This document shows positions 47,475 to 61,695 of a stretch of 64,000 nucleotides of DNA, piece by piece (position 1 is the first letter of the stretch; each line of letters starts with the position of its first letter). This DNA is from Adineta vaga (lineage: Eukaryota > Rotifera). The notes below the pieces were generated by a model. That model ran no database searches. It saw only the letters and a program-made list of their open reading frames with translations, and was not told the DNA's origin. The stretch spans positions 1,550,001 to 1,614,000 of the forward strand of contig CP075496.1 in NCBI GenBank assembly GCA_021613535.1. The letters run 5' to 3'. The position numbers were made by a program, and so were the translations under genes.

Positions 47475-48842
47475 GATTTGATTTAAATTCGTTGGTTGGT
47501 TGTTTATTCGAAGAAGTTTTCGTTTTGTTTTTATGTTTGTAATGAAAGAATGAAGGGGCATATATATATATATGTTAGAAGAATGGAACGACGTCACAAG
47601 GGGCATACACAGATACACATATTAGAGGAAAAATGCGTTGTCACGAGGGGTATGTAGAAGAATGTTCGTCGCGTATTTTTGAAGTGCTACACTCTAAACT
47701 TTGTCTTTACGTGCGCAGATTCGCTAATACGAGTTTTTCGCTGCATTTGGGTACATTATCCCGTCTTATCAATGGATAACGCCTTGCCATTTAGGTCAGA
47801 CGTGTGTATGCGATTGTGTTTTTCAGAATTCATTCTTCTCACTCTCTTCTAACTTCATCAGACAAACAATATTCATTTTTTTCTTCTAAAAGTACATATC
47901 TCTTTCTCTTTGTTTTCGATGTTTTTTATTGGATATATTTCAAGACTGATGATATAACTAGTATTTTGTCTTTGGACTATGCGTAGTCAAAGAACGAACT
48001 ATTATAGTTTTGGGATGGGAATGCGAATATCTGGTGATAGATTAGAGGAGTAATGATAAGAATGTGTGTGTGTGTGTGTCTTTATCTACGTTGAAGAGAA
48101 AGAAAATCTTACATACTTTCAGAATTAATGAAATGATAAATTTCATTTTTTGAATCAAATATGCATTGAAGGATAAGCATGCTTTTATATTTTCTAAATG
48201 AATTTGTAAAAGCATGTGATACAATTGAATGTTCGTGTCGATGAAGTACATATGCATCGAATAATTATTCGTTAAGAATCCATTTTTATGAATGATTTTG
48301 AAAGTATTGAAACAGGGAGAGACTATTCAATCTTTTGAACATTTAATTTCGATACAACAGAAGAAAATTTTGATCCTATTTGTCATTTTTATATTAGCAA
48401 GATTCGAATAATAAGAAATGAGACTTTCTTATTAGAAATAACGTTAAATACTCTACTGATATTATTCATTATTATCGATCTTTCTCGCATTAAGTACAGA
48501 ATAATGTCTTATAATACATAGTACGAATTCACCCTATCATCTGACAAGATATTCATATAAACAAAACACATTCTTATCAAGAATTTCGTCTCTACGTGCA
48601 ATTGTATGATCATTCATACAAGTAAATTCAAATCTCGATGGATCTATTCTTTGTTTTTTTGTTTTTTTTTGTAATAACACGTTGAATATCTGATTATTAA
48701 TCATATATATTTTTTTCGCTAAAAAGATGAACCGGACATACAAATATACACAAGAGAAGAGAGAGAAAAACAGACCACATTGACTACAAATAGAATAGAA
48801 AAAAAGAGAACGAGATAGTAAAAAACAAAGGAACAAGGAATT
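47475..48842. other. spacer between HDHD5 and aerolysin-fold gene
   Basis: About 1.4 kb, including the HDHD5 promoter side. It has a TA run near 47562-47573 and a GT run near 48064-48078. Short open frames on both strands are unsupported. Confidence 0.5.
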
Positions 48843-50855
48843 CTATTGATGAGTATTCGTCGAGATAAAATGTGGTCGATATCTTGGTGGAGGTTCAATT
48901 GTTTTTCCTGATGATGAAGTTGAATCATTTAATTTTTCTTGTTCAACACTAACATGTTGTTCAATTCCATAACGAAATGCACATTTTCCTGACATAACTG
49001 TTCGAACTGTTTGTGTTTGTTCATGAACTTCAAATTGACCGGCACTTGCTCCTGATCCACCTGCACGTAGTGCATCAGCAAAAATTGTTGCTAAATCACC
49101 TTCCATATATTTATAATAACCTCCGGTATTATTTCGTGAACTAATCATCGCTGATATTCGACCACTAAAACGAACTTCAACAGAAAAATCTGCCGAATAT
49201 TCCTCTTCAGTAATATTCAATCTAAATAAATTTGCAATTGATAGAACAAAATATAATTCAAAAAAGAAAAGTAAGATGAGAAAATACTTACTCAGCATTT
49301 GCCCTTGAATGTGGCGCAACACGAATAGCCGAATCAGCTGACCAAGTCATTTGTGTTTCAAATGTTGAATCTTTTCCATAATCAACACGTTGTTCATGTC
49401 GAATACCTCCACCAACTTCGAGAACTTCATTAGGTAATTTCAAAGTCACTGTTCCTTCTTTTTCTTTTGTAAAACCACGCATAAAACTAAATGTCAATGT
49501 CGTTATTGTTGAACGTTCAGCACGTAAAGAATATTCTTGTTCACTTTCTGTATTATTCGAAAAATGTGTACGAAATAAGATTTGTGATTTCGGAATACGT
49601 AATTGAGCAGGTCGAGTAAAAACAGCTTCGGATTGCCAAAAATTGACACGTTTCCAATTGATTTTTACATCCAATTCTTCTCGACGATATTTCGAATCTT
49701 CGCGCGAACGTTTTGATAATTCCCACATTTTCCATACCTACAAGCAACAAATCGTTTTCTTTGATCGTATCAAAGAGAAAAAAAGAAGGGAAGCGTGACA
49801 TGACATGTACTTTACATCTCGAATTTCATCAGAGAATGAATTTGACACCATTTCCTTATTAAAATCATTGAAGAGAATACGTTTCCGTCTGATTCAAGAG
49901 AAAAAGAATCCGATTCTATCTAACATCATTTCTTTCTTCTCTTCATTTCAAAGTACCTCAATTGAAGTAATAGATGTCTCGTCTTATGATGCAATTCATC
50001 GTATTCGATTATGTTCAGTCTGTGAGTAATATATTGTTGTATATTATACACCTGCTGTGTTCTCTTTGCGTATGTTTAAACAGCATGATGTCTTTCAGCT
50101 TACCCATTTTTCGATGATTTCATCGAGATCAACAATTGTTTTATTATTGGGTGTTGCATCCAAACGTTCTTTGATTTCTTGTCGTTGAAGAGTCATTGGC
50201 TAGAAAGAAAAAGAAAAAGAATAAGAATAAGATAAGAATGCATTAAATTCAGGAAATGATCCGTCAAATAGTGAACATATGAAGTCGGACATCTATTCTC
50301 TCCACTTGTACATGAAGGAAATTAAGCAGAAATGATTCATAATCGGTATGTTACTCAAATCATTACTAAGCATGATGAATTTTAGCTATGATGGCGGCAT
50401 TTGTCAAGCATCGAAGTAGAAAAACAAACATAAACTGCTTTCGCCCCGAAGAATAAGCAAAAGAGAAAAGAGAAAAAAAATCACATGTGTCTGTGATTCA
50501 ATCGATAGAAGTTTATTTAGATAGTGAAATTAGATCGACTCAACATAGTATAGGTATATAAAATCGATACAATATTTGAAAAGGGCATACTTGAGACTAT
50601 ATACTTTCATTGATCACGAATTATTCGAACTTCAATCGATGATTAGAATCTAAACTCACACTAATGATGAATTTATTACATAGCATTCTTTTCAATCAAT
50701 GTGAAAATATGTAATTAAATGTTTTTCTGCTTTCGAAATTTACTTACACTCTTGCTTTGATTATTCAACATTGGATGGTTATGTATGAGTCTTTCAGTAG
50801 CTTTACTCGAGATATCAGTAAACGTTGTATTACTCATATTCGTTATACCCGACAT
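48843..50855 (-). CDS. aerolysin-like (ETX/MTX2-type) beta-pore-forming-fold protein
   Basis: Exons from 50855 to about 50748 (MSGITNMSNTTFTDIS), about 50199-50107 (PMTLQRQEIKERLDATPNNK), about 49738-49291 and about 49219-48843 join in frame, giving about 340 aa. The core has the repeating alternation of Ser/Thr-rich strands of the aerolysin module: FSNNTESEQEYSLRAERSTI, FSFMRGFTKEKEGTVTLKLP, then VGGGIRHEQRVDYG, TWSADSAIRVAPHSRANAEL and SVEVRFSGRISAMI. The IRVAPHSRA segment corresponds to the conserved vPPhs-type motif preceding the last long strand. No signal peptide is seen at the N-terminus, and the tail is Ser/Pro-rich (GKTIEPPPRYRPHF). Aerolysin-fold proteins in animals include natterins and other defence or digestion proteins; whether this one forms pores is unknown. 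A possible alternative first exon (MVRHS) lies at 52153-52139. Confidence 0.65.
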
Positions 50856-53534
50856 AGTAAAAATAAGAAAAAAATATGGCAATGAGGGTTAGATTCTTTT
50901 TTTCTACAATGGTCGTTTCTGATTCTCACATTTTTTTTCTTTTTCTCTTTCTACCACTTACAAGAGAATGTTATGTTGATGACGGCACAGGAAGAGAGTG
51001 AGGGAACAAAAAGAGAGAGAGAGAGAGAAAGAAAGAATAGTTTCAGATGCTTATATCCAATCGGCGACAAGCACCAATCGAGAAGTTCTTCCTTCTCTAT
51101 CATAAAAAAATATGGAGAAGAGGACAAAGAAGGTTCTTTGTTATCTCTTTTTATCTCGTTCTTTCTTATTGTGCAAATTCTACCGAACATGTGTTTACTC
51201 AGTTCGAGAGAAGAAGAAGAAGAACACAAACTCATTTTGTTAAAAGCTTCGTGTAGGTCGCATGTTTAACAACGATTATAAATGTCCATTCTCTCAGAGG
51301 AATTACTACTAGTAGTTCACTTCGGGTTTTTTTTCATGAAAAAGTAACAGTCAGAAGGGCAAAAAGTCAATTATTTTTCTTGATTCGCATATGCTTGAAG
51401 CTGAATAATATATGCACGAACGATCGGTAGACTACACAGTGAGTCAGTGGATGTGACTAATCGGATTGTCTACTGTATTATTAAAAAAGAAGTGAAGAGC
51501 ATTATAATAACTTCCTCTTGAAAAGATTAGTCGTAGATTGATTTGAATTACTTTATCTTCGAAAGAAGAGTCAACCTGTCGTTGAACGAACATTTTTCTT
51601 TTCTTGTTATTAAACAGATATTTCAAGTCATTTGGTACCTGTTTCATTGCTATTATAGGAATTTTATTCAGTAGATAAGAGAATAATTTTCCTCTTTATC
51701 TCTTGTTTTTATCTTCTTTGATTGTTTTATTTTCTTTGAAGAATATCCCTTCACTTATTTTTGTTTATATCCAAATGTCATGAACTATTTACTGATGATT
51801 CATCATTATTTCTTTTTACAATAATCATTCTGATATCATTTGAGATTAGACAAGTAAGAAGAAAATCTAACACTTTTTCTTTTGACCATATGTATCTTTT
51901 AACACCTAACTTATTCATTGAGACAGCAGTAATACTGGTAGTTAATTCAATTCTTTTTTTTCTTTGCCTTCGGCTATCATCAATGTACAATCTGTAAGAA
52001 CAAACAACAAGTACACTTGAATCAATTGACAAGTCTTTTCTCTCGTCGCTTTGATCATCAACTAATCAGTAGCTCTTAGGACAATACTTTCTATTTCTCT
52101 TTACATAAATGAAATACAGAAGAAGAGGAAGAAGCTTACCGAATGACGAACCATGATGATGAAGACACCTTGCAATGCGTAAACAAACAACAATCGGATT
52201 AATACAAATGAATATTTAAAGTTCGTCGAGATGTTCTAATCTTCGTTCACCTATATTCGAACGTTGTGTAAACAAGTAAGAATAATATATATATATATAT
52301 ATATATGAGAATGTCTATTTTTCACAAGTAGATTACAAATGAATCATTTGGTTGAGAGCTTTGAAATAAGTGAGAGAAAAGACGAAGATATTTTTCTCGT
52401 CCTTCTCATCGACAACGATGAGAGAAATGTTTCATTAGATAAATACACATGTACGTTAAGATGATGAGTCTCTGACCAGATGGTCGATTGTTGATTGGAA
52501 CCTATAAAATATGATAGAACTATACGACGAAAGATAGACAAGAACGAGCAAGTGCATAGACGTATATTCAATTCAATCTACCATCGATGTATATAGAAGA
52601 GTGTGATTTATGGGAATAGCCACGCGTCAAACTAATAAGATAACAAGGCACTAGAGACAAGGAGAAACATGAAGATGTACTCGTTTTTATACTGCTCACA
52701 TATGCGGGTCATTGTTTAACATATGCTTTCGACATTTTCAATTAATTTTGCTGCTTTCTTTCTATTCAATTTATAAAAGTTGATTTATTTTCAATGTAAA
52801 AACATGTGTCAGTTTTTCGTGTAAAGGTCGTTGTTTTCATTTGATCGAATAATTGTCATGAATCATCTACTTATGAATCTAATTCCTCTTTATTTTATAA
52901 CATGTACTTGAACTTTTCACATAGAAAGAGTAAATGGAAGGAATTTTTTTTTATATTCTTTATAGACAATCCCGCCTTGATTTGTTTGTAATGGGGATCA
53001 TGTCTATACATACGTACACAAAACGATTTATATGTTCATATACGCCTGCAAACGTATAGATTTCATCGTTTGATTGATTAGAGCATGACAATTGAAATTG
53101 TGTTTGATCAGCTTTCTTTTCTGAACTAAAAAAAAGCCTAAGATGCACATGCATTTATTTGTTGATAGAATAAGATTATGAACAATGGACAAATTCCATA
53201 TAGTATTGACATAGATGTGGCTTCTGTAAATGATGATATTTCTATGCATTCATTTAAATATAAATCTATTTACGAAATTCTTCGATTCTTTCTCTTAACA
53301 CATGATTGATTCTACATCGATTTGAATATAAACGAACTATCGTTTTTTTTCTTTTTTATTAAAATAAAAACCGAAGAATAATAAATAAATGCAAATATCT
53401 ATAATATAAAACATTGACATATAAGACAAGTATGAAAAATAAAATTCTTATTTAATATTAACACATGAAATCAATCAAAGAAATACTTTATAGTTATTCG
53501 AATTCAATACAATCTTGTTGCATTTAAATATTGA
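50856..53534. other. 2.7 kb spacer with simple repeats
   Basis: AT-rich region between two minus-strand genes. It contains a GA run (about 51014-51028) and an AT run (about 52284-52306). A short minus-strand segment, ATGGTTCGTCATTCG followed by GTAAGC (about 52153-52134), looks like a small first exon. Other open frames (for example 50951-51269 and 51761-52032) overlap on both strands and look non-coding. Confidence 0.5.
52284..52306. repeat. (AT)n microsatellite
   Basis: About eleven AT units upstream of the aerolysin-fold gene. Confidence 0.75.
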
Positions 53535-56500
53535 TTATGTCCATGTAATAACCGGAACAATACCTAAAAGAAATACTATTATTTGAATAATTCAATATTT
53601 TTCTATCATTTCTACCTTCAGGAGTTCGTAAACTTGGTAAATAATTTTCATCATCAAGAAAATAAAGTGGATATTCAACAATAAGACCTTGAATACCTTT
53701 TAATTTCTCTTGTGCCTAAACAAAATATTCCATGAAATTTTCCTCTTAAATAAATATTGACTTACTTGTAATGGATCAGTATCTTTCAATTTTGGTGCAT
53801 TCGTATATTTACTAACATCTGAAAATTTTCTTACATGATCAGTTGGTAATGTCGCAAAAACTTCTTCATATATCAATGCATTTTTTCGTGCAACATCACG
53901 AATATAATTGTAGAATTGATCCGAAACTGGATCACTTATATCAATATTTAATGGATTTTCAAATTGAATACCTAACATCATTCTAAATAAAAGCTTGATT
54001 ACATAAAAAAAACCTTTTCAAGTTAATAAATATCACATACGCAAATAATTTTTTTCGCCAACTTGAACAAAATTTTCCTACACGAACGGATTTACCATTC
54101 ATTCGACCATGTTCTTTTTCTCGATCATTAATCACCATACAAAATTCACTATCACGAAAACCAAGTAAGGAACGATCATTGATATTTGCACTTCCACAAA
54201 TAACCATACGATCGTCGATAATCATTAATTTCGAATGAATATAGATGATTTCAGTGACCTAAAACAAAGGAAAAGAAAAAACGGATGTTTTAAAAGGAAA
54301 ATTATTCTTACCAAATGACCCATGAGAATATCATGAGAACGCATACCGAAGAAACTAATATAGTCATTCGGTGGGACACCTAAACAATTCGAAATATGAT
54401 TAGAATTTCTCAGAGAAAAGTGGTAGTCTATTCTTCCTCAAAAATCAGCCGAGATCTTTCTGTAAAACTGCCTATTCTAATTGAAAACCTTAATTATTTA
54501 CCTGCTTTTTCTAATCGTTTAAACAGAGATGTTTCTCCTTTTGTAATTGAACGCATGATAAAAAACAATACCGCTTGAATAGCATTGACATTATCAAAAC
54601 CCGGCAAAAGTGGAAGAACAATATATACACGAAATTTTTCTTGAGAACTAATTTAAAACAAATATTCCAGAGAAATTTTTGAGAGAAATTCGTTCTTACA
54701 GATGTGCTCGTTCAATACGTCGAAAAAGTGCTTCAGCTAACTGATTTCGAACTTGTGGATCTTGTGCAATCGTAATGAAAAATTGATTCTAAACAGACGA
54801 ATTTTATTTTAATGAATTTGTGTGCATAATCTTCTTTGATTTACTTCAATATAAATATAATGTTTCGCTGCATCAATCATTTGTATATATGCATTTTGTA
54901 TTGATGTTTCAATTATTTTTGTTCCTAATGACCATCGTGCACCGGATCGAACACACTGAAAAATCATGAAAATAAAGAAAATTCTTCAATAGAAATCTTT
55001 CCTAACTTGTGCATCGACTTTAAATGGTTTACTTGGAAGAAAATCTCGCCAATTTTCAACTTTTAATTCTTCTTCATCATCGTAAGATTTCGGTAGAAGA
55101 AATGGATATGATGCATTATTAAGTTTCTTTTCACACTTGAATAAAGACAAGAAAATATGAAATGAATCAGTTGAATTCTTTTCTTTCTTTCTATTTCAAA
55201 CTTTATGAATATTCCATCGTTGAATGAAATGTCGAGCGACATCACGTGCTGCTTGACCAAAAACAACAAGAGCTTCATCATGCCATGGCATACGTGGAAC
55301 TGTCTTTCGATCGATATAATCTTTCGAAAAGAAAAGAAAAGAAAAGAAATCAATCAATCAATCCATGACAATCGATCGATTTACCTTCACTAAATTTCTC
55401 AAGTGTTTCGAAATCTTTTTGATAAAGATTTGAATAATCTTTTCCAATGAAATATCGTTGTGTTGTATCAGCCGTATGTGATGGGCCAGTAAATATTTGA
55501 GGCTCTTCAGATAATTCTTCTTCTTCAGAATCATCTTCATAACTATTTCTCATTTTCTGAAATCAATTTCAAAACGAAATTCTGATGTTTTTTTTATGAA
55601 TTCAAATCTTTACGTAGGCAAATTTTCTCCACTTTCGTGCATAACGATCTGGACGTCGGTCGTCGTCGAATTGCCGTCGTTCGATTGATAAAATATCGTC
55701 TTTAAAAAAAACGATAGCATATCAAAATAATCAATTTTCAGTCTTCTAGTTAATAAAAAAAACCCACATGCAAGTTAAACATATCACCATTTATTAAATA
55801 GTTTTCTTCATAGCATTAGTAATATATGCAGAATTGATCTGTTTATAGACACATTACCATTGTCTAAATCATCACTATTCTTATCAGCATCGCCTCCTAT
55901 GGAAAAAAAATAAACAAAACTATAGGATCCCTTTCGATTTCTACCTGTAAGTTTCGTTTCCAACCCTACGCAAAAATCGATTGAAATAATAGAAAATATG
56001 ACGAAATTTCAAAGTCAATATTTACATTTCTTTGCAACTGATTTCATATGATATCCTGTTCCAGGTGGATGTACTGGTGAACCTGGTTTAGGATCTTCAC
56101 TGCTTTTATGTGGAGCACCAAATGCTGTTACCATATGATCACTACTCTAGAAAAAGTATTCTCAACTATTCATTTGATCAATACATAAAAAAAATCATCG
56201 ATTTTCAGAAGTTTTAACATGCTGTTATATGTATATATATATTCGTACAATTTGTTGTGTATTCATTGACAATTATCAACATACATAGACATTCCAATTA
56301 GACTTTTTATTCATTCACAAACTTACTTGTGATTGCATACTCCATTGTGTGTATAGTGGAATTTTCTTTATATTGGATGGATAGATAGATAGATTAAATT
56401 AATCCTTTTTGTTTTTTTGTTCTCTCTTCCTCTCTCGCATGATTTTATTAACTTACCTTAGCAGGTTTTTCACCAGCTTGTTCCGCCATTTGTGTTGTTG

Positions 56501-58627
56501 CTTTTTCTGCTGTTTCAACGACTTCAGTTCCACCAGCTGCTTCTTTCTCAGCAGCAAGTTCCGAAGGCATTTTTAAGTTTCGATCATTTTCGTCGCCCAA
56601 ATCCACCAAACTAAAATATTCCATTTCTTTTTACTTACAAATCATAAATCCGTAACATACCGCATAAATTCATCATCCCAACGTCCATAACATAGATCAA
56701 TTCCACCAACAAAAGCTATTTTTTGATCAATAACAACTAATTTTTCATGATGAGACCAAAATATAACTCCTCCTTTGGGATAATGATCTGGATGACGAAT
56801 AACCTATTAAAGAATTCATAAATAAATGAAATCAATGAACATATTCTTGGCAAACTTTAATAAATCCTGTTTGACTTTTCGATGTTAATGCTCGTTTTGT
56901 ATAAGCACTATTTAAACCCAGAGCAATTTGCATTTCTTTATAAACCATAATATAAACACGAATTCCTGAATCCTTCAAAATCATTTCAATATTACAACAA
57001 TAAAACAAATTTCATAAACTATCTTACCGCTAATCTTCCTAATAACAAATCCAATCGATATGTTTCATCATTCGACGGTCTAATCAACATAATTTCAGGT
57101 GAAAGCCACCAATCAGTAATAAATATTTCTTCTTTAGCGGTCAATAACGCTTTCGCCACCGCTTCCATATATGATTTTCCATTAATAAACCTAATAGATA
57201 AATTTGTTCTTATTCAATCAATTCTTATCGATGTACATTTACCAATACGCTAATTGTTTTTCTCGTATAGGTGCAAATGAATTAAATCGACTAGCTGTTG
57301 CATGAAGAAAACCTTTGGCTTGTTCTTGTAAATTTTCTAAATGCTGTCTCCATTCTTCACAATTACGTGTTGTTCGACATTTAACAACTAAAGTTCGTTG
57401 AAGATTTTTAATTCGAATACCATGATATGTTCCGGAATGACGAAAACCAGTGGAAACTTCAAATCCTCGATCAACTAACATGGGAAAACGGATTTCATTT
57501 GTATCTGGTCGAATATATGTTAAATAAGTATCTTTAATCACAAACCATCTACAATAAAAAGATGAATGAAAACACGTTTTCTCGAATGAAAGAAATCTTG
57601 AAACATACTTTCGACCATGTTGAAATTTACATGAATCACAAAAAAATGGTAAACGGAAGAACATACGTTGACCACGATAATGATCATGTGATCGTTTTAT
57701 AGAATAACATTCTTTTCGACTAACAGATATACCATAAACAAATGATATACAACTAACATTAAAGAATTCACTCTAAAAAAAAATTAGTTCATAAAAATGT
57801 TTATCGGAAATTCTTATATAAAAATAATTTCTTACTGTTGATGGATGACGACGAAATTTTGGATGTCGAAGAATTTTGTTCAAATATTCAGCTAGAATTT
57901 GCTAAGAAAACAAAAGATTATCATGAATATATGCTTAGAGACATACACAACGTTCTCGAATAAACGTTTCATTAATAAAAGCTAAACGATCATTTCGAGT
58001 TGGAAAACAAGGATTTTCATTGTCTTCATCTGATGGTCTAAAAATTCATGATATATTCATTCTATCAATTAGAAATAAATACATACCTATCAAAATCATT
58101 GAGATTTCGTTTTGTTTCTCCTTGAACGAATTGAAATAATGATTTATGTAAATCATGAAAATGACGATAACGTTTATAAATCGACCATTGAAAAGTTCCA
58201 TGTAAAATTGTAATACAATATCTAAAAGTTTCATTTATTCAACAAAACAAATAATTCATCCAACGAAAACTTACAAATAAGGATTAAGAAATTCCGTGAA
58301 TGCAGTATAAGTACGTTCGGCTGTTATAGATGTTACAGTAACCGGAACATTAGGAACGAAAGTTCGTCCAGTACGATCATATGCATGTGAAATCGTAAAT
58401 TTATCATCTAAAGGAACATAGCTGACGAATTTTCAATGGCATACATTTTTGAATTCTTTCAAACCTCGTTGAAATCGTTCATTTTGTTCTCCAAAAACAT
58501 CATCAGGATAAGGAAGATATTCATTATGTTTTCGATCCGGATGGCCAGCATGAATAGCTAATTCAGCTATACCTGCTGTATGTTGAACGAGAGCACCGAC
58601 ACCACCGGGTTCATCTTGATGTGTCAT
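53535..58627 (-). CDS. PLD1: phospholipase D (PLD1/2 type, PX-PH, two HKD motifs)
   Basis: A long multi-exon gene starting [20 protein letters not shown] (58627) and ending GIVPVITWT (53535). A PX domain covers about 58330-57900 ([20 protein letters not shown], then [20 protein letters not shown]). A PH domain covers about 57700-57300 ([36 protein letters not shown]). The catalytic half has [39 protein letters not shown], the first HKD ([20 protein letters not shown], about 56740) and the second HKD ([20 protein letters not shown], about 54210) with [14 protein letters not shown]. Both H-x-K-x4-D motifs are intact, so it should be active. It hydrolyses phosphatidylcholine to phosphatidic acid at membranes. 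The start ATG directly follows a TTTAG, so an upstream exon is possible. Confidence 0.93.
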
Positions 58628-59810
58628 CTAAAACGATAAGATAGGATTGATAAATAAGAAATGATTTCGATCTATTCATTTGTAATAATAAATAAATCGA
58701 AAACAAAAACGAACGAGAAGGACATAATGAAAATTTATTTGTTTTGTTGTTCGGTAAGATATCATAGTAAAGAATAGTGATTCTTCAGGTGAATAGATAT
58801 ACATATAGTCAAACAAATCTTTCGCTTTTGTTTAGTTGTTCGAAATATATTTGATAAGAATGATATAAATAAAACTTAACGATTAGTTTTTCATGAAATT
58901 CAATATTAATAAAAATAAAGTTTGATTTATCGGCTAATTATTCTTTTATTAGGTTTTTTCCCATCTGAAAGGATATTTAAATAGAAGAAGAAAATGATGA
59001 GAAACAGATTGATCTTGCATTTCTATGGTGTAATACAATGCATGATACAGAAAACATGATTGCATTGCATTTAGTCATGCATAGTTTTACTTTACTTGTA
59101 CATATTTTTATACTCATTATAGGTAGACGAATTGAATTAGGTGAATGAGATGTCACTCTTATCAATTGATAGTAAATTGAACAATTGAGATATTTTTATT
59201 ATCATTTGTACCAAAGAGATAATGCGTGATGTTTAGAGTTGAAGAAATGACTTTAGTTTTGTATAATTGAAAGTGAGATGATGAATTTCAAATGGAATTT
59301 ACAAGAGTTTTATCTCCTTTGTGGAAGATTTGCTAAACGCTATAAGGTTGTTTGGTTAGAAGACAAATCGACAGGTGTTTTTGAAAGGAAGATTTAAATC
59401 ATTTATTCATTTTTGATTTCAAATCGTTGCTCATCGTGTTTTATCGAGCCTATTGATCTTCGAAATCAAATTTATGTTATCTACAGACATATATTTAATT
59501 GAACTTCATTTAGTACTAAATTTTATTGCTTAGTAAGCATTTTATTCCTGTTAGTTGTAATCATTAATCATCGATCAATAAAAGGTTGCGAAAACGGTTT
59601 TGACTGACTTTATTTACCTATTTGTAGGATTTTGATTAATTATATCATATAAATTAGAAAAACGAACTACTTAGATGTCACTGTAAACATGCATATAATC
59701 GGTCAAGAATTTTATCCAATGAAATTTTTCAGTCTCGTTGAATCGTAATAGTAATATTTCTTCTTCTTCGTTTTTTTTTCTTCTGATTTGAATCTTGAAG
59801 TTTTTCGAAG
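58628..59810. promoter_or_regulatory. divergent spacer between PLD and UTP15 genes
   Basis: About 1.2 kb of AT-rich DNA separating divergently transcribed genes. It must contain the UTP15 promoter and probably that of PLD. The short minus-strand frame 58977-59165 has no support. Confidence 0.5.
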
Positions 59811-61695
59811 ATGACTGATTTTAAACAATTACATATTGAACGTTCTTTTGATGATGGTCAAGCATTAACTGATGATGATATTTATTGGGGACCATTATCT
59901 AATTCTCATCCAACAACACTTCGTGAATACGGACCCGTAACTACTATTGATATTTCTCCAACACGTCAACAATGGATTTCTATAACTGATTCTACACGTG
60001 TTCAAATCTATTCACCTGATACATTATCACTTGTTCGATCATTTTATTCATTTAAAGATACCGCTTATTGTGGAACATTTCGTTCAGGTACGGATCAAAA
60101 TAAAAAAAAAGAATTTCATTATTTATGGTTTTCTTCTTCTTTAGATGGTCGTTTAATATGTGCTGGATCTAAAGATGGAATTGTTCGTGTATTTGATTAT
60201 GAAACACGTACTCAATTACGTCATTTTAAAGAGCATCAGGGATCACCTGTACATTGTACACATTTTTCCCGTGATAAAACATATATATTTACAGGTAGTG
60301 ATGATCGAACTGTTCGTGTATTTGATTTGGCAACAGAAAAGCAATTATCAAAATTTGATCATGTTCATACGGATTATGTTCGAGCTTTGACACCAGGTTC
60401 AGCAACAAATCCTCATTTATTATTAAGTGGAAGTTATGATCGAACAATGAAATTAATCGATCGACGAATGTCAAATAATGATAATGTTCTAATGAATTTT
60501 GATCATGGTGATCAGATTGAATCGGTAAGAACACGAGAAAATAAAAGCAAATACTTTATTATTCAATTTTCATTTAGGTATTAATGTATGCAAATGAAAC
60601 ACTTGCTATAACAGCTGGTGGTCTTTATTTAAAAGTTTGGGATTTATTAGGTGGTGGTCGTCTATTAGCATCGTTATCTAATCATCATAAATCGATTCTA
60701 TGCACAGGATTTACAAGTGAACAACATTATATTCTATCAGGTGGTCTCGATCGTCATGTTAAAGTTTATGATGCTTCAACATTTCGTGTTGTTCATACGA
60801 TAACATATCCTGATGCTGTTCTTTCATTAGGAATGGTTGGTCCGAATGATCGAGCATTATGTGTTGGTATGCCCGGTGGTTTATGGTCAGTAAAACGACG
60901 TGATGGAAAACAGCAAATTTCTAGTTCATCATCAACAATTCCAATGAATAATAGTTATGACTCCATTCGAAATGAAACCAATAGTGATATGATTTCATCA
61001 ACAAATTCACTTGTACCAATTGATGATGAATCAACTAATGATACAAAATCAACTGCTTCATCTGGTTCAAGAAAAACCAAATCGAGACGACGATTTTTTC
61101 CATCAGGTGATTAAAACTTCATTAAATTTCAATGCATTTAATTTTTCTGCTTCTTCTTCTAGGTATTGTTACACCAACAACAACAGATCCGATTGCAACT
61201 GCAAAACGTCGTCCTCGTCTAGCTCCATATGATAATTATTTACGAAAATTTCGTGCATCCGCTGCTTTAGATGCTGCGTTTACAGCAGCATTAAAACGTC
61301 GACAACCTGATATTGTTTTAGCTTTATTCAAAGAATTATCACGTCGTCAAATGTTAAAACAAGCTTTAGCTGGTCGAGATGATTTATCTCTATTAAAAAT
61401 TCTTCGTTATTTACAAAAACATATTGCTCATACAACTTATATGCCTGTGCTTATTGAAGTTGCATATTTTATTTCTCATCTATATGATTTTTCCTCGTTA
61501 TCGCCTTCGGATAAAAACAATAAAGCTATGGAAAAATTAAAACGAACCATTCATGATGAATTGCAATTTCAATTAGAACTAATGAAAACAAAAGGTGCTA
61601 TTGAAATTATTCTTGCTGCTGCATCCGCATCAACATTAGTAGAAAATGATTCATTTTCAACAAACAATAACAACACGGTGATTTCATCATTGTGA
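59811..61695 (+). CDS. UTP15: UTP15, small-subunit processome WD40 protein
   Basis: Exons begin 59811 (MTDFKQLHIERSFDDGQALT), with introns at about 60089-60143, 60523-60577 and 61106-61162. It has WD40 repeats: DGRLICAGSKDGIVRVFDYE, FTGSDDRTVRVFDLATEKQL, LLSGSYDRTMKLIDRR, AITAGGLYLKVWDLL and ILSGGLDRHVKVYDAS. A Ser/Thr-rich linker and the UTP15 C-terminal domain follow (YDNYLRKFRASAALDAAFTA, LFKELSRRQMLKQALAGRDD, then LSLLKILRYLQKHI), which distinguishes it from other WD40 proteins. UTP15 belongs to the t-UTP/UTPA complex that starts pre-rRNA transcription and 18S processing in the nucleolus. Length (about 530 aa) is normal for the family. Confidence 0.94.

Noticed and set aside
50951-51269. 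Overlapping open frames on both strands
   Set aside because: Both are driven by a GA/TC repeat and lack domain signals; not treated as genes.
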